64,000 nucleotides of DNA, taken from NCBI RefSeq assembly GCF_009900745.1, contig NZ_WXVU01000008.1, positions 124,001 to 188,000 of the forward strand, in the 5' to 3' direction. Positions 49,201 through 61,200 of the stretch are shown here, in pieces. A model generated the notes under the pieces. The model saw only the letters and a list, made by a program, of their open reading frames with translations. It was not told where the DNA came from and did not search any database. Numbering within the stretch: the first letter of the stretch is position 1; the number at the start of each line of letters is the position of its first letter. Both the position numbers and the translations under genes were made by a program. The DNA comes from Chryseobacterium sp. c4a. GTDB lineage: Bacteria > Bacteroidota > Bacteroidia > Flavobacteriales > Weeksellaceae.

Positions 49201-52200
49201 GGTGAATAACAACAGTTAAATAATGATCGCTTTCTAATCTAAAAAGATTAATCGCTATAGGATATTCTTCATCAAGACGGAAAATCTTGGCTGAAGCACT
49301 GTTTATTACCTTATCTAGTTCTTCTTTTGAATAGACGTGGTGGGTATGAATCTCAGGAATCTCATTCATTACGATCTGATACCCTTTTCCTTCGTCTGTG
49401 GAACGGATAATGCTTCGTAATACTTCATGTCGCATTATAATAGTCTCCAGGGCTTTGCAGAGCTTCGGAATATTGACTTTTGCATCAAGACGAACCGCCA
49501 TAGGAATATTGTACGCATTGCTTCCGCCTTCGTAGTTTTCAATGAACCAAAGTCTTTCCTGAGCGAATGAAAGTCGTTGTTCTTCCGGAGAAGATACTTT
49601 TATAGGAACGATAGCATCCTGTTCGTTAATATTTTCACCTGCCAAAGCATCAGCAAGAGAAGCTACTGTTTTATGAGCAAATACAACTGTTACACTTACT
49701 CTTATATCCAATACTTTTTTGATATTACTGATAAGCTTGATGGCCATGATACTGTTTCCTCCAAGACGGAAGAAATCGTCATGAATACCAATGCCTGAAG
49801 CATTTAATCCCAAAACATCGCCGTAGATCTGACATAGCTTTTCCTGCAGTTCATTTTCAGGAGCTGTATATGTTTTTTCTCCTGTGAAATCCGGCTCCGG
49901 AAGCGCTCTTCTGTCTAGTTTACCGTTGATGGTTACCGGAAGTGATTCTAGATGTACAAAAGCAGCCGGAATCATATATTCTGGTAAAGCCTCTGAAAGG
50001 AATGCAGTAAGCTTATCTGATTCTATGGACGTTTCTGAAACATAATATCCTACCAGATATTTCATTCCTGCATTATTTTCCTTGGCTAATACTACAGATC
50101 GTTTGATGCCTGAATATTGTAATAATGTGTTTTCTATTTCGCCTAATTCTATTCTGTAACCACGAATCTTCACCTGGAAGTCATTTCTTCCGATATATTC
50201 CAGCTCTCCGTTGGCATGGTAACGTACTAAGTCTCCTGTTTTGTAAAGAATTCCGTTATTCCCTTTTTCTTTTTGTTCTAAGGTTTGGAATGGATTGCCG
50301 ATAAAACGTTCTACGGTAAGCTCAGGTCTGTTCAGATACCCTCTGGTCATCCCTTCTCCACCGATATAAAGCTCACCGATAGCTCCTACAGGTACAGGAT
50401 GAAGATGATTATTCAACACATATACCGTGGTATTGTTAAGTGGTCTACCAATATTGGTATTCTTTCCTTCCGGGTTAACAATGGATGTGATCGTAACCTC
50501 TGTAGGCCCATAGGAATTCACCAGCCTGAAGTTTCTTCCGCTTAATTTTTTAAACAGATCTGCCGGCATCGCCTCCCCTCCGGAAATTAAAGTGCGCAGA
50601 TTTTTAACCTGAGTAAAGTCTATGCTTTGCAATACCGTTGGCGTAAGGTGTATATAAGAAACGTTATGATTATTAAGCGTTTGTATAAACGCTTCTTCGT
50701 TGAGAATCTTTTGATTTTCAATAAATAATAAGCTGTTTCCTTTCAGTATTGCAAGCAACATCTGCTGAATGGAGGCATCAAATATATAATTGGCAAACTG
50801 AAGAATTACTTCCTCATTTCCTAACTGATAACGGATAAATAAATCCTCAATCAGGTTGATCACTCCTTTGTGCTCTACCATTACCCCTTTTGGAAGTCCT
50901 GTTGTTCCACTGGTATAAATAACATAAGCAAGGTTGGTTGATTTTACCTGAGTAACAGGATTTTCAGCCCTTGAATTCTCTAGCTTATCAACTATTTCTT
51001 TGCTATTTAACAGAATCGTTTCTGTTATTCGGGACATGCCCTGTTTTTCTTCTACTTCTTCCTGAGTAAGAATAATTCTTGCCCCAGTATCCTGCAAAAT
51101 ATGTTCAATTCTGTCTATCGGATAGGTTGGATCCATCGGAACATAGGCTGCCCCGGTTTTTAATACCGCCAAAATGGCAATCAGCATATGTTCTGAACGC
51201 TCAAGGCATAGCGGAACCAGATCATCAGGCTGAAGGTCATAATTTTCAATAAGATAATGGGCCAGACGGTTTGCCTTTTGATTCAGCTCCTCATAGGACA
51301 ATTGAATATCTTCGAATATCAAAGCAATGTTATCCGGAGTTCTTTCTGCCTGCTCTTCAAACAGCTTATGAATGGTATATGCTTCAGGATAAGCTATTTC
51401 TGTCGCATTCCAGTCTATGGTTATTTTTTGATATTGTTCTGAAGTAAGATAAAACAGATCTTCGGATTTGATATCGGAGGTCTTCAGAAGCTGCTCAAGG
51501 ACTGTTTCCATTCCCTTAAGCAATTGTTCCATCATTTCATTTTCAAATAAGAAGCTGTCATATTTGATCTTTAGCAGTACCTCATCTTCATTCTCGTAGG
51601 CAACAATTCCTAGCGGATAATCCAGACGTTCTACGGATTCTTTTAATACAAATCCTAATGTTCCCAGTTCGTTATCTTCTTCTCCATTAGGTACCGGATA
51701 GTTTTCATACACAAATAAACTACTGAAAATTCTTCGCCCATCCTGCTGAAGACTTGCAAGATTAACACTACTATGGGTATTCAGCTCACTGATTCTACGT
51801 TGAATTTCGGCAATGATATCTACTGCTTTGCCTTCTTCGTGGTTCACAATCAATGGTAATGTATTGATATAAAGTCCTACTGAGGATTCTATACCGTCTA
51901 CCGGAATACTTCTTCCTGATACAGTTGTTCCAACCACTGTTGTAGCACTATTGCTGTATAGACTAAGCTGTTTATGCCATAAGAACTGAAGGACAGCATT
52001 AACTGTCAATCCATTATCAGACGTGAATTTTTTCAATTTCTGATACTGCTCGCCTACAATCAGCATTTTTACTGCCTGATGGTCTACAATATGTTTATAT
52101 TCAGCGAGATCGATATGTTTCTGAGATTCTTTAACCAGACAATTCAGGTTTTCCTGATCTTCAAGAAGTCCCATATAGTTTTTCCAGAAGCTGCCGTTTC

Positions 52201-55200
52201 TATTTTTATTTTCCTGAAGGAATTTCTGGGCTTCGGCATAAGCCGTATCCGGAGCTGGTGAAAGCGCATTCCCTTTAATTAACGCAAGGTATGCTTCGTG
52301 GATCATCGTAAGGAATACAGGCATACTCCAGCCATCAAGAATAGCATGGTGATTGCTGAAAAGACAGGTATATCGTTTGCCAGAACGTTTGAACAGATAG
52401 ACTCTGAACAAGCTTCCTTTGGCCAGATCATACACCTCAAAACGATCTTTTTGAGTCATCTCTGCAATTAAAGATTCCTGATCTTCTTCAGTTATGTCCT
52501 GAATATCCTGATAACGCCAATCCAGTATTCCTTTTTTATCAATAACCTGTACAATCTCTTCGCTCCATTCAAATCTAAGTCTCAGTGTCGGAAGCTGTTC
52601 CTGAGTGTATGACCATGCTTTTTTAAGCATTTCAGGGTTGATTTCGGCAAGATAATCCCATACGATCTGCACTCTGTACGCATCGTCTTTATCTCCCTGA
52701 CTTAATGCATGATACACAAATCCTTCATGTAAACTATTAGCCAGATAAACGCCTTCTACTTCTCCTGATTCCTGGATCTGCATCAATTGTTCTTTTCCAA
52801 CAATATTTCCGGTATCTGAAGGGGTAAGCCAGTTTCTTTTTTCGATGATTAATTCATCTACTGTTCGCTGAATATATTCTTTGAATCTTTCTGTCAGAAA
52901 ATCAAGTTGTTCCTGTGAAAGATATCCTGAGATTCCGAAGCGAAGCTGTCCATCTGCAATGGCTCCGTTTACCGTAATAATATCGTTATCACGATTTTTG
53001 TCACCCATAGATTTCCCACTGTCTTCTCCGGCGATATACCATGTTTTCTCTCCTGTGCCTTCTTCCTGATCAAGCTGTCCAAGATAGTTGAAACTGATCT
53101 TTGGAAGTTCTCTTTCTGTGTACCCAACAAGGCTTCCATATCCAATTCCGTTGTTTGGAATACTTCTCAGGGATTCCTTGGTCAGAATAACGGTATCTTT
53201 TACATCATTTCCTGTTTTCAGAAGAAGTGGATACATCGAGGTAAACCAGCCAACAGTTTCTGTAATATCCATGTTTCCAAATACATCTTCACGTCCATGT
53301 CCTTCAAGCAGAACGGCATGAGCAGATGCTCCGGTAAGATCTGAAAGTGCGGATGCCAATGCTGATAACAGTAAATCATTAATTTGGGTATGATAAACGT
53401 GATGTACTTCTCTTATCAGCTTTTCTGTATAATCAGCTCCCAGCATAATACTGGAATAATGATATTCTGAAGAGGATATGGATATTAGAGAATTGTTGCT
53501 TTCTTCAACCGTGTCTGTAATGGTTTTCCAATAAGAAGACTCTGTTTCTCTCGATTCAGGATCTTCAAATTTATAAGACTTTATAGCATCAATCCATTGA
53601 CGGTAACTGCTTCCTTTTACAGGAGCTTCAACCGTGTTTCCTTTTTCAAGGGTCTGATATATATTTTTTAAGTCTTCTGTAATGATTCTCCAGCTTACAG
53701 CATCAATGATCAGGTGATGAAGTCCAAAGAAAATCCTTGCACTTCCATCTTCATAACCTGTTATATATCCAATCTGGAATAATGGCCCCTGCTCTATCTC
53801 AAACTGGGACTGCCATTCTGTGAGGGTGTCTGAAAGTCTTCCCTGTTGTATTCCTGAAACATCCAGATATTTTAATTCCGATATCGTATTGATTCCGTAT
53901 TGCTGGGTATATTTTCCGTTTTCTTTCGGATAATGAATTCTGAAAGCATCATGTTTCTCAATAAGCAGTTTTACACTCTGCTCCAGCAATTCTTTGTTTA
54001 GTTCTGGAACTTTAATCAAAAAGGACTGGTTCCAGTGATTCAGATCTCCAATATAGCCTTCTTCTACCAGCTGGAAGAACCATTCCTGGATAGGAAGGAA
54101 TGATAAAGCACCTGTCAGCTGTCCTTGTTCTGTTAAAACACGGGTTTGCTCTTCTTTTGCTTTATTTTCGATCAGTTCGGAGATATTTTGAACTGTTTTT
54201 GAGGCAAATACATCTTTAACACTGATTCTTGTGTCTAAGCGCTGTCTTATTCTGCTCACCAGCTGAATACTGATGATACTGTCACCTCCTAATCTGAAGA
54301 AATCATCATGAATCCCTATTCCTGAGACATCCAAACCAAGGACTTCACCATAGATCTGACATAATTTTTCCTGCAATTCATTTTCAGGAGCTGTATATTC
54401 TTTTCCACCAGTAAATTCTGGTTCAGGAAGCTGCCTTCTGTCCAGTTTTCCATTGATTGTCAATGGTAATAAGGATAAATGAACAAAAGCTGCCGGCACC
54501 ATATATTCCGGGAGAACTTCGGATAGGAATACTTTGATTTTCTCCACGTCCAAAGCAGCATCGGAAACGTAATATCCTGCAAGGTATTTCATTCCAGATT
54601 TATTTTCTTTGGCAAGAACTACAGTTTGTCTTACTTCCGGATATTCCAGGAGTCTGTTTTCTATTTCTCCTAATTCAATTCTATACCCGCGGATTTTTAC
54701 CTGGAAGTCATTTCTTCCGATGTATTCCAATTCACCATCAGACAGATATCGTACTAAATCTCCAGTTTTGTACAGGATTCCGTTTTTCCCGTTTTCTTTC
54801 TGTTCTAAAGTCTGGAAAGGGTTTTGTATAAAGCGTTCAGCCGTAAGTTCCGGTCTGTTCAGATATCCTCTGGCAATTCCGGCTCCTCCCACATACAATT
54901 CTCCTACCGCACCTACAGGAACGGCACGAAGATGAGCATCAAGGATATACATCGCCTGATCCGGGATATTTTCTCCAATCAGAGAAGCTTTATTGAGATC
55001 TTCTACGCTTAATTTTTTATAAGTAACATGGACGGTTGTTTCGGTAATTCCATACATGTTAATCAATTCCGGTTTTGAACGGTAGCGCTCATACCAAGGT
55101 TTTAAAGAAGCAAGATTTAGGGCTTCTCCTCCAAATATTACATACCGTAGCTCCGTCAGTTGTTCTTCACGCTGAAGGGCTGTATCAATAAACTGATAGA

Positions 55201-58200
55201 AAGCAGTTGGGGTCTGATTTAATACGGTAAGTCCTTCTTTCAGGCATAAACTGAAGAATAAATTGGTATCCTTTGTCTGTTCTGAAGATGGAACTAAAAG
55301 TTTTCCGCCATACAGTAATGCCCCCCAGATCTCCCATACACTGAAATCAAATACATAGGAATGGAATAAGCTCCATACATCCTGATCATTAAACTGATAC
55401 CAATGATCGGTTGCACTGAAAAGTCGCGCTACATTCCTGTGTTCCTGCATTACCCCTTTAGGCATTCCTGTCGTTCCACTCGTATAGATTACATAAGCCA
55501 TGTGGTGTGACTCTACCTGAGTTACAGGATTAGAAATATTGCTGTTTCCAAGAGTTTCCGTTACTTCAGGACTGTTCAGGATAAGCATGGCTGCAGTTTC
55601 ACCACAAGCTTCTTTAACGCTTAATGCTGAACTGTTGTGCGCCAATACTATTTTTGCACCTGTATCATCAAGAATATGTTTAATTCTTTCTACTGGATAT
55701 GAAGTATCCATCGGAACGTAAGCAGCACCAGCTTTTAAAACCCCCAGAATCGCCACAAGCATATCTTCTGAACGCTCAAGACATAATGGAACCAGATCAT
55801 CCGGCTGAAGATCATAAGTTGTAATCAGATAATTTGCCAGACGATTGGAACGTTCATTAAGCTCTCTATATGACAATCTCACGTCCTGATACACTATCGC
55901 CGTGTGATCCGGAGTTTTTTCAACCTGTGCTTCAAATAGACCGTGAATGGTATTCTGATCTGAATAATGAGTTTCTGAAGCCCATAATTTGGATACGGAC
56001 TGTTGTTGTTCTTGAGAAATAAGAGTGAATTGAGATAACTTAATATCTTTCTGTTCTTTAGAATCTGCTATCTGCTCAAGCATGAACAAATAGGAATTCA
56101 TCATATTATTAACCGTTTCTCTAGAGAATACCGATTGAGCATAGTTGAACATTCCATGAATGGTTTCATCACTATCATCAATCATAGTGGTAATGTCGAA
56201 TTTAGCCACTTCATAATCTACTTTTCCTGTAAACGGATAAAGAATTGACTGATTCTCAGAAAGGTTTTCACCAAAACTTTGAAGCCCAAACATGACCTGG
56301 AATACCGGGTGACGGGAAGTATCTTTTTCCACTCCCAATTCTTCCACTAATTTTTCAAACGGAAGATCCTGATGAGACTGTGCTTCAGTTACTGAGCCAG
56401 CTACCTGCCTGATAAAATCTTTAACATTTTGTTCCTGATCAATGGTCTCTCTCAAGGCCAGAGTGTTCACAAAGAATCCGATAATATCTTCCAATCCTGG
56501 ATGATGGCGGTTCGCAATAGGGCTTCCTATCACAATATCATCCTGTCCTGAATAAGCGGAAAGCATCAGGTAATAACCTGCTAAAAGGATGCTGAATACG
56601 CTTACACCAAGATCTTTCGACAATTCTCTCAGCTTTTGACTTTGCTCTTCGTTGATTCGGAAATAAATACTATCTCCGTCATAAGACATCTGAGCCGGTC
56701 TCTTGAAATCTGATGGCAGATCAAGGTTCTGGAAGCCTCCTAGTTTATTTTTCCAATAATTAACCTGGATATCAAGACGTTCTCCCGTCAGATAATTTCG
56801 CTGCCATAAAGCAAAGTCTTTATACTGCACTTTTAAAGCCGGAAGATCATGTGCTTTTTCTTCTTTAATGGCTTCATAAATATGGATAACTTCTTTCAGG
56901 AATACTCCTGCAGACCATCCGTCAAATGCAATATGGTGGATAACCACAGACAGATAATAGTCATTTTCCAGTTTGAAGATATGAGTATTGACTGGTAATT
57001 CCTGTTCCAAATTGAATATAGTATTGGCAATACGGCTTACTTTTTCTTCCAATTCAGCCATTGTTTTTACTTCCTCCTGATGAATTACCGGGATATCATC
57101 TATCACAGCCTGCCAGCCTAACCCATCATCGGTCATACGGATCACGGAACGAAGTACTTCATGACGCATTACAACGGCATCCAAAGCTTTACATAATGCC
57201 TGAAGGTCTGTTTTTTCATCCAGACGGAAAACTAATGGAATGTTATAAGCACTGCTTCCACCCTCATAATTTTCGATAAACCAAAGTCTTTCCTGAGCAA
57301 AGGATAATCTTTGTTCTTCCGGAGCATTTACCGTGACAGGAGTAATGATGATCTGTTCTGCCGTATTATTTTCATCTGCCAATACAAGAGAAAGTGAAGC
57401 TATCGTCTTATGACTGAAAACAGTTGCTACAGCAACCTGCATTCCCAAAGACTGTTTTATCTTACTAATCAATTTAATGGCCATGATACTGTTTCCTCCC
57501 AATCTAAAGAAATCATCATGAATACTGATGGCTTCAGCCGGAATGCCTAACACTTCAGCATAAACTTCAGATAATTTTTTCTGTAGATCTGTTTCAGGAG
57601 CTGTATATTCTTTTCCGTTAGTAAATTCAGGTTCCGGCAAAGCTCTTCTATCCAGTTTTCCATTAATTGTCAATGGTAAAGACGTTAAATGAACAAATAC
57701 TGCCGGGATCATATACTCCGGTAAGGATGCTGATAAATGATCTGAAAGTACATCAGAATCTATCACTGTATCAGACACATAATATCCTGCAAGGTATTTC
57801 AGTCCTTCCTGATTTTCTTTGGCTAAAACTACGGTTTGTTTGATTTCAGGGTATTGCTGCAGCGTATTTTCAATTTCTCCCAACTCAATTCTATGTCCTC
57901 TTATCTTCACCTGGAAGTCATTTCTTCCCATGTATTCCAATTCACCATTTACCAGCCAGCGTACCAAATCTCCGGTTTTATACAGACGGTCATTTTCGCC
58001 TCTTTCTCTCTGTTCCTGAGTCTGGAAAGGATTTATAATGAACAGTTCTTCGGTAAGTTCCGGCCTGTTCAGATACCCTCTGGCAATTCCGGCTCCACTG
58101 ATGTACAATTCACCTATTGCTCCTTCCGGAACGATGCGAAGATGCTGATCCAGCACATAAGTGCTCATATTATCAATTGGGCCTCCAATGTTTAATGGAT

Positions 58201-61200
58201 TGTAATCTTCTTTATAATGGTGTAAAGTAGAACATACGGTTCCTTCTGTCGGGCCGTATTCGTTAACAAGAATGATATCCTCAATATTCTGATCTAAAAC
58301 CGGGAAGCTTTCTCCTCCAGCAAAAATCAGTTTCAGACTTGTTCCGTTTTCCACAATTTCTCTTAACAGAACCGGAGGAATAAAGGAAACTTCTATTTTA
58401 TTTTCATTAATATAATCGTTCAGTTCTCCTACTGAAGTTCTGAGATCATTACTGTACAACCATAAAGTATTTCCGTTACAAATCACCGGGAGCGCTTCGT
58501 AAACAAAGGCATCAAAAACGTAATTGGAGTAGCATCCTACTTCCTGATATTCTTCAAGTCGGTGAGCCTTGATCATTGATTTGATGAGGTTTATCACTCC
58601 GCGATGTTCAATCATTACCCCTTTAGGAAGCCCAGTTGTTCCACTGGTGTAAATGACATAAGCCAGATCAGTAGATTTTATACTGGTTACAGGATTATTA
58701 GGATCAGCTGTTTCAAGTATTGCTTTAAAAATTACCTCATCCAATGCAATAACATTGGAATGCTCCACTTTATCGGCTGTATTCTCTTCTGCCAATACGA
58801 TTTTAGCATCTGTATCTTTCAGAATATGATGGATTCTGTCTGATGGATATGAAGGATCTATTGGTACATAAGCTGCACCGGCCTTTAATACCGCCAGAAT
58901 AGCAATCACGATATTTTCTGAACGCTCAAGACATAATGGTACAAGATCGTCCGGTTGGAGATGATAAGTTTCAATAAGATGGTTGGCTAAGCGATTCGCT
59001 TTTTCATTCAATTCTTTGTAAGACAGTTTAACATTCTGATATACTAATGCCGTATGATCCGGAGTTTTGTCAACCTGATGCTCAAACAGCTCATGAATGG
59101 TCATTTCTGACGGATATTCCTTGCGGGTGGCATTCCAGCTTTCAGTAACCTTTTTATAGTTTTCCTGCGAAACAAACTGTAATCCGGAAAGCTCTATTTT
59201 TTCATAGTCATCCGTTTCTGCAATCTGATCAATCAAAAACAGGTAAGAATCGATCATATTCTGAATCGTTTCCCTTGAAAATATAGCTTTAGCATAATTG
59301 AACATTCCATGGATATTTTCTCCATTGTCGTCAATCATCGTAGTGAGATCAAATTTTGCGACCTGATAGCCCTGTTCACCGTCAAACGGATAAAATAGAG
59401 CCTCATCATTCTTAATCAATACTGTTTCATTCTGTAATCCGAACATCACCTGGAAAACCGGATGCCTTGAAGTATCCTGCTCGATTCCCAGTTCATCTAC
59501 CAGTTTTTCAAATGGAAGATCCTGGTGAGACTGTGCTTCTGTAACGGATTTTGATACCTGAAGTATGAAGTCTTTAAGGCTTTGTTTCGGATCTATTTTT
59601 TCTCTTAAAGCAAGGGTATTGACAAAGAATCCGATGATATCCTCCAATCCGGCATGGTGACGGTTGGCAATTGGGCTTCCTACTACAATATCATCCTGTC
59701 CGGAATAAGCGGAAAGCATCAGATAATACCCTCCAAGCATTACGCTGTACAAGCTTACTCCAAGATCTTTGGATAGATTTCGGAGTTTTTCACCCTGATC
59801 TTTAGTCAAATTGAAGTATAAGTTCTCTCCTTCGTATGATATCTGCGAAGGTCTTCGGAAATCTGTCGGAAGATCAAGATTCTGGAAGTCCTCAAGCTGA
59901 TTTTTCCAGTAACCAATCTGTTGTTCTAAACGGGTTCCTGTAAGATAATCTCTTTGCCATAAAGCGAAATCCTTATACTGAATTTTCAATGTAGGAAGCT
60001 CAGCAGATACTCCTTTAACCAGATTATTATAAATGGTCTGTACTTCGTTCAGGAATATATCGGTAGACCATCCGTCAAAAGCAATATGATGGATGACAAT
60101 GGATATATAAGTCTGATTTTCAAACACAAACAACTCTATATGCACCGGAATTTCTTCATCAAGGCTAAATACTTTATTAGCACATTGATTGATACGTTGA
60201 TCAAGCTCTTCTCTGGTACTTATTTTTGTAGTTTTAATTTCCGGAAGTAAGTCTGTAACCACCTGATATCCTATTCCTTCTTCAGTCGTTCTGATCACAG
60301 AACGAAGTACTTCATGACGGTTTACGACTGTTTTTAAGGCAGTACATAAAGCATCAATATCAGTTTTTGCGTCCAGAACAGCCGCCATTGGAATATTATA
60401 AGCATTACTTCCTTTCTCATAAGCTTCTATAAACCAAAGTCTTTCCTGAGCAAAAGATAATCTATACTCTTCCGGAGTATTAACTTGAATAGGTTTTAAA
60501 CTTAGCTGCTCTGTTGGATTATTGTCATCCATCAGTGCTTTTTCAAGGGTAGCTACTGTTTTATTACTGAATATTTTAGCAACATTTACCTGAAGATCAA
60601 TATTTTGCTTGATTTTACTGATCAGTTTAATGGCCATGATACTGTTTCCTCCTAATCTGAAGAAATCATCATGAATACTTATGTTTTCAGCATGTAATCC
60701 CAGTACTTCTCCATAAATCTCTACAAGCTTTTTCTGGAGGTCATTCTGAGGAGCTGTATATTCTTTATTTTCGGTAAATTCAGGTTCAGGAAGCTGTTTT
60801 CTGTCAAGCTTACCATTGATTGTCAGCGGTAATGCTGTTAAATGCACAAACGCAGCAGGAATCATGTATTCAGGAAGGGTTTCTGACATAAATTTTGAAA
60901 TCAGACGAGTATCTATTCCTTCATCTGCTACATAGTAACCCACAAGATATTTCAGTCCTGCCTGATTTTCTTTCACCAAAACGGTTCCCTGGCGAATTCC
61001 CGGATAATGAAGTAATCTGTTTTCGATTTCTCCCAGTTCTATACGGAATCCTCTGATTTTTACCTGGAAGTCATTTCTTCCGATATAATCAATATTTCCA
61101 TCCGGAAGCCAACGTACAAGGTCTCCGGTTTTATAAATCCTGCTGTTTTCACCCTTTATTTTCTGTTCTTCTGTCTGGAAAGGATTATGGACAAATCGTT

